Assembly (NCBI RefSeq): GCF_001625215.2
Contig: NC_030383.2
Span: forward strand, 49,162,380-49,226,379
Direction of reading: 5' to 3'
From: Daucus carota subsp. sativus
Taxonomy: Eukaryota; Streptophyta; Magnoliopsida; Apiales; Apiaceae
DNA: 64,000 nucleotides
Part shown: positions 48,612 to 60,072 of the stretch, one piece after another
Layout of the letters: every line of letters begins with the position of its first letter
Position numbering within the stretch: the stretch's first letter is position 1
Position numbers and translations under genes: made by a program
Notes under the pieces: generated by a model
The model's input: the letters and a program-made list of their open reading frames with translations, nothing else
Told to the model about the DNA's origin: nothing
Databases searched by the model: none

Positions 48612-51600
48612 ATGGAGAGAGAGATTCTGTATAAGAATGCTCTTGACGGAATATTGAGTGCAAAATCGGAATTGCGGGAGAGAGCAAAGAGATTGAGCAA
48701 ACACAACAGAACTATCCTTCACGTCGCATCCAAGGACGGAAGTATTAAACAAGTTCAATATATTCTCCAGGAGTTTGCAAAATACAATTTTTTGGGCAAA
48801 TTAGATTCAAATGAAGAAACTGCACTTCATGTTGCTGCATCTTATGGCCACACTGAAGTGGTTAAGGGCCTCATTGATGCAGCCCGTTCTTTGCCGCTTA
48901 CTTCAGCTGATGATGATCCAATTGCTGGCTTCAGAAAGTTTGTTAGGCAACCGAATAACAAGAAGAACACAGCTTTACACCTGGCAGTCAGCAATGGTAA
49001 TGTGGATTGTGCTGAGCTATTAGTCAAGGCAGATCCCGATGATAGACATATCCAGAACGATGATGGTTATACTCCGATCTACCTGGCTGCCGAAATGGGG
49101 TACAACGAGACAGTTAAGATGTTCTGTAGAGTATGCACAACTCCAACTTTCCACGGTCCTGAAGGCACCACTGCTTTGCACGCTGCTATTAAGAAACTCT
49201 CTCAAGGTATGTGCCGTAATTAGTATATCTCTACTAACAATAACGTCCTGTTTAAAAACTAGGGGTTTGGGAGAAAATTAGAGATTTGACCATGTGAATC
49301 CGTTAATATTATTAGTGTTTGATAGTTAGCAGATTAAAATACTGATTTGGACTCGAAAAACTGATTTTCAAAAAAACTAATCGAAGGAGCTTTTTAGATT
49401 AGAGGATTGACATGTGTCACAGCTTCACATAAAACATCTAATGCAATACGCTAGTCAAAACATCTAATTCAATCCGGTAACAGCTAATAGCCAAACACAG
49501 CCAAGGTCTAACTATGGGTTTGTTTGGGAGTGTTGTTAAAAATTATTGTGCGGTCAGAAAAAGTGCTGATAAAAAAGTGATGTTGTAGAAATCAGATAAC
49601 TGTTCGGTAAATTTTTTGATATTTGCTTATTTTGAGTTTAATATAAAAAAAGTAATTTTTTTGGTGAGGTTTGATAGTGAAATTCGTAACAGCTTCTTGC
49701 AAAAGCTGAAAACTGCTTATCCAAAAGCATGAGAGGACCTGTTTTTTCTAAAAGCAGCTTTTCAGCTAAAAGCTGCTATTTGAGAAAAGCTGCTTTTAGA
49801 TTTACCAAACAAATTTTCACTTGCTTTTCAACAAAAAGCTGTTGTTGTCTGCAACAGCAACCCCAAACAGTACCTATGTGTGTACCATTATAAGATCTGG
49901 ATTGCATAACTCATTTAGTATGAGGTTTCTGTATAAATAGATTTTTTATTATCATTACAAGTTATCCATATATTTCAGTTTGTGCTTTCTGAAAGCCTGT
50001 TTTATCTGTTTTTGAATTTTATATAAAGTTTTATAAGAATTTAGAATCTGTTTATTATGACAATTTTTCATTTATGATTAAAGTTTAAATGATATTCGAG
50101 AATATCAGACTGGATATACTTTAACAGTGTATGTTAGGTGACATGTTTAAATTTTTGATAAATGAATGCTAGATTGATCTTCACTCTGATAAGAGGGTGA
50201 TTTGCAATCTGATGAGATAGATAGACGCTTATTTGTTAATTTACCTTATATGATTGATTGATGAAATAATTCAATTACACTTTTTGCTCACCAAGCTATC
50301 CCATATATATGGATCTCATTCAATTCATTTACTGTCAACCAAACTCCTATATCCTTACTGATATTAATCAACAGTTGTTACACTTCACCTGCAGCAAAAG
50401 AAGAAGATAGAGATGTAGTTAAGGCACTCATTGAAGCAGCAGTATCTTCATTTCCTTCGGTTACTGAACGTGAAGCTTTTCTTAGACAACCTGATAAGAA
50501 AAATATGGAGACTGCCTTACACCTGGCAGTGGTGGGAGAGCACTTGGACGTGGTTAACCTCATACTAGAGGCAGATTCCACATATCCACATGATGATAAG
50601 AATAGAAAATTAAAGACTCCAATCTACATAGCGGCGGAGCAGGGGTACACGAATATTGTCAAACGACTCTGTAAAACATCTGAATTTGGATACACAACCC
50701 TTGGTCCAAAAAATCAAACAGCTTTGCATGCTGCTATCTTAGGACGCGATGCAGGTATGTATTTATGGATGATGTGAATGTATATTCCTAAATCGATTCT
50801 ATAGTAAGAGTAAAGAAGAAAGAAAATAATCTCATCAAATAATCAATCCTATTATTGACGGCCAGCCCCCATTATAGCAAAAACAACCTACAAAACTTTG
50901 TAAGTCCTTCTAGAGGCCACAACTGCTGACAAAATTTATATCTAAATGATAGTGAAGCAATTGAAATCTAGATCTAGGACAACTGAAAATCCTTTTTTTT
51001 TTTTTGGTCAGAACTGAAAATCCATCTTTTCAACAACCTCTAAGAAAAGGAAACAAATCAATCTACTTGTAAGATAAGAGCCATAAGACTGTAAAATATT
51101 ATATCAAGAGTACTTCAAGCTCACCACCTGCAAATCCATATACCTTATAAATTTGAAGGAAAAACTGAGATTACATTACAATAATTTATTATGAATTACA
51201 AATTATAATTATAATAATTGCTTAAATAGGCACGTTTAAACGACTACGAAAACAGATTGCAACAAAAAAAATGATATAAAAAAAAGAAACTTACCCCTAA
51301 AACTTACCTAGAAATATAAATATGCTAACAAGTGGTTCACTAGTGCAAATCAATGATGTGAGGGAAAACTTAGTAATATAGACAGAACAGCAAAAACAAA
51401 ACAAAACAAAAAAAAAAACCAAAATCAGTATGGTTGTTAAATTGGATCTCAAATAATGATGTGGTAGATTTTGAATGTTAAGAATTGAGGTCCTATATAA
51501 GTATAGCCATTAAACTCTGCCAGCTGAGAGAAAGTGCTGGTACCAGCCGTTAAAAAGCGTCGTTGCATTCAAAGTTTATTTCTAAACACATTTGTTGATG

Positions 51601-54015
51601 AGTTGATCTTACAGTGAAAAATTGATTGTTAAATATGTTGACAATTATTTGTCAAAGACTAGGAGAAACCACTTATTCATTGCCCCTACTGCTCATATTA
51701 AATAAGCTGGAATAATTTATATATGGTCATCTGTGGTATAGAACCATATTGAAAACAACTTTGGCACATCTATAATCCTATAAAGAAGTTCTTGGTTGGG
51801 CTTATCCAACAAAGCCTAATGTCAATTGGAGCTGACAATGTGGCTCTAATACTGGTGCCTTTAATATCCCAGTATAAAAATTTAAACATCCCAGCATAAT
51901 ATTTGATGTGTCAAACTGACAACTTCTTTGCCATCACAGTTTATATAAAAATGTGTTCAATGGTTGCTTATATTCTTAAACCTGGCCATCATTTTTTACA
52001 AAGCGCAACATTCTTGTTTCTTCGATGTGACGCTAAACATCCAAGTCCTGCTGTTGTTTAAGTCAAAATTTGCACTTTTTTACTAATTTACCCGTGTAAA
52101 TTTCTGAAATAAAGTGCCTAATTGATGCTACTTACTCATCCTCAGATTGTGTAACATGTCTCTTGGAAAGGGCCCCACATCTTGTAACCTATGTTGACAA
52201 TAGAGGGTGGACACCACTTCACTTTGCAGCATTTCACAAATTTGATTCAATACTTGATGATATAATAGACATGCAAAAATTTGTTGGGTACGAATCTCTG
52301 TATGGAGATAAGGCTCCGACACCACTTTGTGTTGCTGCCCAAGGAGGACATATTTCTACAGTGAAAAAACTTATGACATCCTTGCCATCTGTGTCATGTT
52401 CTGATGTTAACCATGATAGCCAAAATATATTGCATATTGCAGCGTCTAAAAGTGACAAGGAGATGGTACAATGCATTTTGAAGTGTTGTCCAAAAGACTA
52501 TACTTCCAAGATTCTAAATCACAAGGATGTTCATGGAAATACACCCCTTCATGTGCTTATTGGCAAAGGTTGTTTCGTTTCAGAACTCATAAATCACAAG
52601 GATGTTGACACAATGGCAAGAAACAAGAAAAACTGGACTCCTTTAGACATGTTATATTCCCAAGGTGAAATCAAAATGGGGCAGGTATGTGCTAAAACAA
52701 ATTTCTCATCATAGTAGCTGTAGTACTATTTCGTTGTCTATTCTTTTTAATTCTTGAAATGAGTGAAAATCGAACTCAAAGTCCACTTATCACTTGGACC
52801 TCATGAAAGTTTAATAGGCTGTTATGCTTAAAAATACAGTAGTTAGCGTGCAGAAGAAGCTGAATGAATATTTTAACTTTTAGGTAATAGTTCAATGGAT
52901 AACAAATATATATGTTTCAGTATTGATTATAATTTTTTATGAAATGAGGAGATGCTTCATATTTAAAATTGTGACTATTTCTTACTAAAATGTACTGTAT
53001 AAATCTAAAATTATAATTAGGTATCTAATAATACTCCGACTCTTTTCTATAGTTACTCCCTCCGTCCCACCAGGAAGTTTACGTGCACTGTTTGCACGCA
53101 TTTTGAGGCTCTCGTAAAGTATAGTTTTATAATGTATTTTTTAGTTTTTATTTTTTTGAATTAAAGTTTAAACGTCAAACTTTTTTTGGAGATTTTTTTT
53201 AAAAATAAATATATAATATAAGTATACTTTATAGGAGCATTAAAATGCGTGCCAAAAAGTAACGTAAAGAACCTGGTGGGACGGAGGGAGTACAAATTAA
53301 GAAAGCAGTTCATGGTACCCAAGTTGTACATCCGCGGTGGAAGCTTTGGCGTAAATTTGGCATCAGAGGAAAATCGAAAATGCAGGAAAGTGATGTTCCA
53401 GACAATCAGCATTTAAAGTCTCAGCCTAAAAGTATCAAGTGGAAATCTAATATTGAAGAAAGTTTAGTGCCTCCAAGCACAAGGTCGAAAATAGATGCCA
53501 AGTTTAAGATAGCCAAGGAAGAGTGGATGAAAAAAGAGCTTGACCTTTATAGGCAGAGGACTAACACTCAAATTATTGTTACTGCACTTATAGCTACCGT
53601 TACATTTACCGTAGGATTTACATTACCGGGTGGCTACCATCAAAGTAACGAAGATGATGGAGGATTAGCGCTTCTTTCGAAAAAGACAGCCTTCTGTGCA
53701 TTCATGATAACTGACGCGTTAGGTCTGGCACTATCGACATCTTCTCTATTTCTCTATTTCATTTCATCTATGTATGATGATCCCCGAAAAGTGTCAAAAC
53801 TCAACACTGCATCAACAGTGCTGAACATATTTTCTATAATTGCTATGATGTTGACCTTTCTGACAGGCACATATGTCGTCCTATCCAAAACACCAGCCCT
53901 GGCCATTTCCGTTTGCGTCATAATTAGCTTATTCTTGTTGTCGAGTATTTTCAAGAGTATCGTTCGCAGGGAAGGATCATATCAATACAAATTTCGAGTC
54001 TTTTATCTCTTGTAA
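48612..54015 (+). CDS. Ankyrin-repeat/PGG membrane protein (ACD6-like), C-terminus altered by retrotransposon
   Basis: Exons 48612-49206, 50395-50754, 52146-52684 and 53302-54015 give 735 residues in consistent phase. About eight ankyrin repeats (TALHVAASYGH, TPIYLAAEMGY, TPLHFAAFHKF, NILHIAAS and others) span 35-490. A basic linker and a PGG domain follow (ALIATVTFTVGFTLPGGY) with several membrane helices. Relatives such as ACD6 are membrane proteins acting in salicylic-acid-linked defence. I start at ATG 48612. An LTR retrotransposon enters at 53936 within the last helix, so the final 26 residues and the stop are LTR-encoded. The undisturbed frame continues after the element for 61 codons (59439-59623). 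The acceptor of the last exon follows a MITE by 11 bp. The protein keeps its ankyrin and PGG parts; whether it still works is unknown. Confidence 0.85.
49245..49503. mobile_element. Decayed Tourist-like MITE, ankyrin gene intron 1
   Basis: It begins near CCTGTTTAAAAAC and ends GCCAAACACAGCC. Internal phrases TTTGATAGTTAGC and CTAATTCAATCCGGTAAC match the element in NHP2 intron 2, so the two belong to one family. Confidence 0.5.
49515..49874. mobile_element. Tourist-like MITE, ankyrin gene intron 1
   Basis: GGGTTTGTTTGGGAGTGTTG at the left and CAGCAACCCCAAACAGTACC at the right are imperfect inverted repeats, with inverted AAAAGCAGCTTTT-like blocks inside. It lies only about 12 bp from the previous element. 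The remainder of introns 1 and 2 shows nothing recognisable. Confidence 0.55.
53056..53290. mobile_element. Stowaway MITE abutting the last exon of the ankyrin gene
   Basis: A well-preserved copy: CTCCCTCCGTCCCACCAGG at the left, CCTGGTGGGACGGAGGGAG at the right, TA on both sides (53054-53055, 53291-53292). It matches copies at 27499 and 29186. The 3' splice site AAATTAAG ends at 53301, so branch point and pyrimidine tract must lie mostly within MITE sequence. Confidence 0.9.
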
Positions 54016-55204
54016 TTCAGAAGTGTGGAGAAGAATTTGGTGGGTTTTATCTATCAACTAATTAATATAATAAATAAATAAATATAATAAATATGAGAGA
54101 AAACAACCCAAGAATTAGAGTTCTTCAATGGCTATCATGAATGTCTAATTTGTGTCTCTTGTTCGCTAAAAACAATCCTTCTAATATTTATAAAATCCTC
54201 TCCCAAGGTAGATTATAATGCCTACAATTATCCCTTAAAAGCCATTCCCATGGTCAATCAAAGTACAATTATAAACTATTAAGAACCAAGGATTTTAAGT
54301 CTCACAATTTTCATATCAATCTCCCGATCAAATACTCAAATTGTGTCCATCATATCATGTACTAGAATTATAACTCCTCTCCCGATTCGTTATAACTCCT
54401 ACAGATTCAATTAAAAGTTAGCTACTCCTGTAATTGTATAAAGCGCTCAATGACAGATTAACAAATCAAGAGAAAACACAATCTAACTAAACAAACATAA
54501 TAAGTCAAAGAATACTACCCAACTCTTGGATTAAGGAATTAGCTACTCATGATAAGATGAAACAAATATGTATTTATACCACAGATCAAGAGTGTAAGAT
54601 TATAAGTACGAAGAATACAACTTGATGAAAGTGCTCGAAGTCCGGATGAATCCCTTCACTCCTTCTGCCAAAATCTCTCACAAGTGTTTCTCTCCCTTTT
54701 TTCTCTAAAAGGCTATCTCTATATTATTCTATTTGATACAAAGTTAGTTGTCTCTAATCTCTATCAAAACCCTAATATATATAAGAGTTTTCTTAATTTA
54801 CAAGAAAATAAAATAATATCCTAAAGCGAGTTGGATTCTGATGCTGAAATTCGTAGGCTGCTGTTCAGGCCTGATTCTGGGCTGATCCAGTTAGATTTTG
54901 ATATCTGGACCACCTTAAACTTGTAGAGAATTTCAATATCTTCGCGTGGGCTGTTAAATCGCCCAATTCTGACGCCCGGAACTCAAGTTATGGCCCAAAC
55001 AAGATTTGCTTCGCTGGCTATCCATAAAGTCCGAATTTCCATCTGATTAAGCCCAAATAAGCTTGATTTAATCCAACTTTAGGAATATTTATTTTCCTGA
55101 AATTAAACACTTAAAATCAATTAGTAACATCCCGATTATTTACAAAATACTAAAATTATGGGAATAAAATCATATAAAAACATATATAAATATATGCTTT
55201 ATCA
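53936..55204 (-). repeat. 3' LTR of the young element
   Basis: Starts TGTTGTCGAGTATTTTC and ends GCTTTATCA. It carries the last 26 codons and the stop of the interrupted ankyrin frame on the plus strand. Inside the element its border reads, on the minus strand, GTGTGGGGATATT, a plausible polypurine tract. Confidence 0.9.
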
Positions 55205-57125
55205 AATATCCCCACACTTACTCTTTTGCACGTCCTCGGGCAAATAAAATAAATAACACTAACACCTAATAGATATATACCACTTCCGTAGGTGATCACG
55301 GTTGCATTTGGCATATGCAACAAGCCCTTTAAACCCCTAGGCAGCCCTAGTGGACGAGTAAGGTCTCGTGAGGGCCTATAGCGAATGTACCCACAAAATC
55401 CATCTAGCTCATGTAATAATAATATAGATGACCACAAGAACACAAGCATGGAGTGCAACTACATGAATGCAACTAATAAATGAATATGTATGGATCCCAA
55501 TAATAATAGTATATTCCAAGTCAGTGATAACCATCAGAATATGCAACAAGTTTAGACACATCAAGCTCACACCGCAATAAAACCACTGAGTGAATACAAG
55601 TACAGATTGTGCGTGTGTGCTTAGCTTAACAACATGCTCTTCTCTGAATTAAGAACAAAGACACACCAGTTTCAACATGACAAGTCATGCGAGTTAATAG
55701 CTCCCAAGTTGAGTACTAGAATAAATCTTAAACACTTTGTTACTTAGAACTAGCTATCATTCAAGTTTACAAGGGATTTCCACGTCTTCTTTTTATTTCT
55801 ATAATACTACTATATATAATTCTTTTTTTTTTCCACATGATCGGTCTAAGATTGGGACGCTCCTCAGGGTAAGTGAGTTACGACCACCAAAAGACTTCAC
55901 AAGCTCATTTTTCTTTTCTTCTTTTTTTGTTTTTTTTTTCAAGTCAAGTAATTCTCCAGTAATCAAGGATAATGAAAAGTCACCAAGAAAATTATATTTC
56001 TAGTACAATTGCACTTAATACCAGCACAAATACATGGATCGTCCCTTTCATTTTCGACACCCATTGATCTCAAAGGAGTACTTGATACTTTATTTTCTAC
56101 CTCTTTTTTTTTTTTTTGGAGAAAACATTTACACTCCACAATCACCTCGAACTCAAGCATTTACGTACTAAGCTCAAAAGAGAATAGTCAAAATTCTAAT
56201 CATCAACAAGCGGCTACCCCTCAAGAAGCAAGTATATCTAAGTCTCAATTCGATATTTAAGAGCATAATAAGCTTGTGTCAATAAATAAGCTCTGCACTA
56301 TTGACACTACGCATGTAACATCGCTAATATGTGATCATAGCAAGAATTAATCAAAAACAAGTCACATATAGTATTATCATAGGTTACTAACTTGGACTAT
56401 TATATGGGATCATGCTATGTTATGCTATGCAATGAAACATGTTATGCAACTATATGAACTAATGTATGCAATGTATGAGTATTTATCCTAGCATGATATC
56501 ATCATCTAACTATTTTACAAGGCTAGAATTATTTTTGATTTTTAAATTTATAATTTTGTTTGTCTTTTTTTTAATATTATAACATACTATTGAGAACACA
56601 CACATCCCCACACTTAAATGAGTCAATGTCCTCAATGACACACTAATACTCCTCCTATAAATAAAAGAAAATTAAGAATACTCCCCTATGCATATGCATG
56701 AAGTGTCGTTTGAAAAATAAGCGAAGTGTGTTGCCTCTAAGTCGATGCACCACGGGCACCTTAACCATGCCCATGGTGCAAATCATTCTGCCCGGACTTC
56801 ATAAACTGACCTTCTGGACCTCAAAATCCGATCTCCACCGTTCAGAATTTAGATAATGGAGTCAGGAAGATTCTGTCCAAAATTGAGGACGATCCGACCG
56901 TTGGAACTCCGGGAAACTAAAAAACAAGGCAGCTGATGTAACCAGAAAAATTGCTGCGAATTTTTTTATTTCAGCACCTGTAACAACCACTTCAAACAGA
57001 AACATCAAGGTAACTTGTGGGAGTGAATATGAATCATATTATACCTAATATAATAATCATGGGTTGCCTCCCAAGAAGCGCTTGTTTATTGTCATTAGCT
57101 TGACTTATTAATACAAGTAGCAAAA

Positions 57126-57995
57126 CTAATGTGGTGAAAAAGCAAATAAATGCACATACCTACGAATCTTTATTACAATCATAATGTGCAAATAAACCTT
57201 TAATTCATTAAATTTTAAGAAAAAATTTATGAACCTCACATGCTCAAGAGACCTGAAAGAATCAAAGTAGCTAGAAAAGTCGTCAGAATAATCATCATAA
57301 ATATGACTCATAAACTCCTCCCAAATTGGATCCTTATACTCCAAATCAAAATCATCAAGTATCACATTCTTCTCAAGTATAATTGGACACTCATCAATTT
57401 TTATCTCATCTACCAATTCGTTGAGCACAACATTATCTTCTAAATTTGATAGATTTTCAGCTACATCCAATTTATCACTTTCAAGCAAGGGACAATTGTC
57501 ATCTAAACAAGTAGATTCATCAGACACTAAATTTTCATCAGTTGCTAGATAAGTATCATGACAAAGTGGGAAATCGACACAAGGAGGAATCCTAAAACAA
57601 CCATTATGCATCACAAGTTGAACGTCCATAATAAACGTATTTCTTTTAGCATTCTCCTCGTACCAACTTATCGAATCTTGACATATTATATCAATCTTAT
57701 TAGCAACCTCAAATTTTGGTTGATCAATATGTGCAAAAAGTCCCATAGACATTAAAGAAGAATTGTAATGAATTAAGCTTCTATCAACATCATAACATGG
57801 ATAAGGATCATAAAATTGATTTTCAGATGCATATGAAAAATCAGTGTTAGGTGGGTATGGAGGATAATATGAGTTGCAACAATCAAACGATTTCACCTGA
57901 TACGCATTAAAATTCTGAAAAGAATTATAATCTTGATATCGTTCTTGATCATTGTTGAAATTCTGAGCGTTATTCCAACCAAAATTGTAATCCAT
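57126..57995 (-). CDS. Unrecognised 289-aa protein of the young retrotransposon
   Basis: The frame starts 148 nt inside the primer-binding site, the position of a first retroelement ORF. The product is rich in Asn, Tyr, Phe and Asp. The first 50 residues repeat Asn-Phe/Tyr-Asn patterns, the middle has scattered cysteines (NGCFRIPPCVDFPLCHDTY), and the end is acidic. I see no CCHC knuckle, protease or polymerase motif. It may be a gag relic or an accessory ORF; the first 220 residues look most protein-like. Function unknown. Confidence 0.5.
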   Translation of the reverse strand: MDYNFGWNNAQNFNNDQERYQDYNSFQNFNAYQVKSFDCCNSYYPPYPPNTDFSYASENQFYDPYPCYDVDRSLIHYNSSLMSMGLFAHIDQPKFEVANKIDIICQDSISWYEENAKRNTFIMDVQLVMHNGCFRIPPCVDFPLCHDTYLATDENLVSDESTCLDDNCPLLESDKLDVAENLSNLEDNVVLNELVDEIKIDECPIILEKNVILDDFDLEYKDPIWEEFMSHIYDDYSDDFSSYFDSFRSLEHVRFINFFLKFNELKVYLHIMIVIKIRRYVHLFAFSPH

Positions 57996-58142
57996 GACGT
58001 CTCTTTAGCTCGCACTCTTTTTGTATCTACCTCAAAGAACCTGTAGACACACCAAAAACAACAAAAGAAGGAAAAATAATAATATACAACAATAAAATCT
58101 AAACCACAAGAAACAATTAACCTAAAATCAGTATTGCTGCCT

Positions 58143-58160
58143 TCCCCGGCAGCGGCGCCA
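58143..58160 (-). other. Primer-binding site, tRNA-Asp type
   Basis: On the minus strand it reads TGGCGCCGCTGCCGGGGA, matching the 3' end of plant tRNA-Asp with one mismatch, 3 nt from the LTR at 58164. Athila/Tat elements commonly use this primer. Confidence 0.8.
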
Positions 58161-58163
58161 ATT

Positions 58164-59433
58164 TGTTGTCGAGTATTTTCAAGAGTATCGTTCGCAGGGA
58201 AGGACTGATATCAATACAAATTTCGAGTCTTTTATCTCTTGTAATTCAGAAGTGTGGAGAAGAATTTGGTGGGTTTTATCTATCAACTAATTAATATAAT
58301 AAATAAATAAATATAATAAATATGAGAGAAAACAACCCAAGAATTAGAGTTCTTCAATGGCTATCATGAATGTCTAATTTGTGTCTCTTGTTCGCTAAAA
58401 ACAATCCTTCTAATATTTATAAAATCCTCTCCCAAGGTAGATTATAATGCCTACAATTATCCCTTAAAAGCCATTCCCATGGTCAATCAAAGTACAATTA
58501 TAAACTATTAAGAACCAAGGATTTTAAGTCTCACAATTTTCATATCAATCTCCCGATCAAATACTCAAATTGTGTCCATCATATCATGTACTAGAATTAT
58601 AACTCCTCTCCCGATTCGTTATAACTCCTACAGATTCAATTAAAAGTTAGCTACTCCTGTAATTGTATAAAGCGCTCAATGACAGATTAACAAATCAAGA
58701 GAAAACACAATCTAACTAAACAAACATAATAAGTCAAAGAATACTACCCAACTCTTGGATTAAGGAATTAGCTACTCATGATAAGATGAAACAAATATGT
58801 ATTTATACCACAGATCAAGAGTGTAAGATTATAAGTACGAAGAATACAACTTGATGAAAGTGCTCGAAGTCCGGATGAATCCCTTCACTCCTTCTGCCAA
58901 AATCTCTCACAAGTGTTTCTCTCCCTTTTTTCTCTAAAAGGCTATCTCTATATTATTCTATTTGATACAAAGTTAGTTGTCTCTAATCTCTATCAAAACC
59001 CTAATATATATAAGAGTTTTCTTAATTTACAAGAAAATAAAATAATATCCTAAAGCGAGTTGGATTCTGATGCTGAAATTCGTAGGCTGCTGTTCAGGCC
59101 TGATTCTGGGCTGATCCAGTTAGATTTTGATATCTGGACCACCTTAAACTTGTAGAGAATTTCAATATCTTCGCGTGGGCTGTTAAATCGCCCAATTCTG
59201 ACGCCCGGAACTCAAGTTATGGCCCAAACAAGATTTGCTTCGCTGGCTATCCATAAAGTCCGAATTTCCATCTGATTAAGCCCAAATAAGCTTGATTTAA
59301 TCCAACTTTAGGAATATTTATTTTCCTGAAATTAAACACTTAAAATCAATTAGTAACATCCCGATTATTTACAAAATACTAAAATTATGGGAATAAAATC
59401 ATATAAAAACATATATAAATATATGCTCTATCA
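58164..59433 (-). repeat. 5' LTR of the young element
   Basis: Starts TGTTGTCGAGTATTTTC and ends GCTCTATCA. It differs from the LTR at 53936 by a small change near GGATCATATC/GGACTGATATC and one T/C at the far end. Confidence 0.9.
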
Positions 59434-59438
59434 ATTCT

Positions 59439-59623
59439 TTCTTCTCGTAATAATTTTATCTGGCCAGATGGCATATGATCATAAGGATCGCAAAAGAGAA
59501 AGGATTGAAGTGTATGTCAATTCTTATTTCCTACTGTTTGATGTATTCTCAATTTCAAGACAATGTATCGTTGATAACATTTTAAGAGACATGGCCATTT
59601 GTAATTTATTTGTGAACAGATGA
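59439..59623 (+). pseudogene. Displaced original 3' coding end of the ankyrin/PGG gene
   Basis: Counting the duplicated ATTCT once, the ankyrin frame continues here with a hydrophobic stretch (FLLVIILSGQ) completing the last membrane helix. A basic, charged tail (HKDRKRERIE) follows, then more residues to a TGA at 59621-59623. That gives 61 codons now separated from the gene by 5.5 kb. The natural end might have involved another splice, so the last part of the tail is uncertain. Confidence 0.75.
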
Positions 59624-60072
59624 GGTGTTTTCTTTTTTCCATGTAGCTTAACCCTTCAAACTGCTTATTTTGCTTTTGAATTGAGTTGACTGTCAAGAAT
59701 GAATCTCACAATTTTTTTCCTAGCAGGTATACTAGTGATAAATGTTACCATTGCACATTTGAGAATTCCAAACAAACTAAATTGCATATTCTGGAGTTCA
59801 TAAGTCCGGTTTATGTACCATTACTCCCATATAGCTGTTGCATACTTGCAGATTGGTGAACCCAAAGAGCACCCTTGTTCGGTTAACTCCGTTACCAGTA
59901 GTCTGACAGCAAGCAGAACCCAAGTCTATTCACCTTATTGCTCAAGCAAAAGTGTGGCCACCATTTCAGAAATCAGAGTCTAACAACAGCAAGCCGCTCA
60001 CTGTTTATGAATGTGTACCAGTAACACAGAGTAGCTAAGAAGAGATATATTTACACAAATACATTAAGTGTG
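59624..60072. other. Spacer, ankyrin gene 3' flank
   Basis: Probably the original 3' UTR of the ankyrin gene on the plus strand. No frame or repeat of note. Confidence 0.4.

Larger units (their letters stand above)
53931..59438 (-). mobile_element. Young non-autonomous LTR retrotransposon inserted in the ankyrin gene
   Basis: The element runs from 53936 to 59433 between 5-bp target duplications ATTCT (53931-53935 and 59434-59438). Its two LTRs of about 1.27 kb differ at only about two bases and one indel. The primer site at the inner edge of the right LTR matches tRNA-Asp, so the element reads on the minus strand. The 2.96-kb interior has no reverse transcriptase, integrase or gag zinc knuckle that I can see, only one 289-codon frame next to the primer site. 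A stretch GGTTGCCTCCCAAGAAGCGC near 57062 is known to me from plant Ty3/gypsy elements. It must depend on an autonomous partner, probably of the Athila/Tat group given the primer. Confidence 0.92.

Noticed and set aside
55737..56260. Plus-strand frames inside the young retrotransposon
   Set aside because: Opposite to the element's orientation, Ser/Phe-rich and driven by T-runs.
53936..59433. The two 1.27-kb repeats as a segmental duplication of the gene end
   Set aside because: Exact ATTCT target duplication, TG...CA ends and a tRNA-Asp primer site next to the right repeat show they are LTRs.
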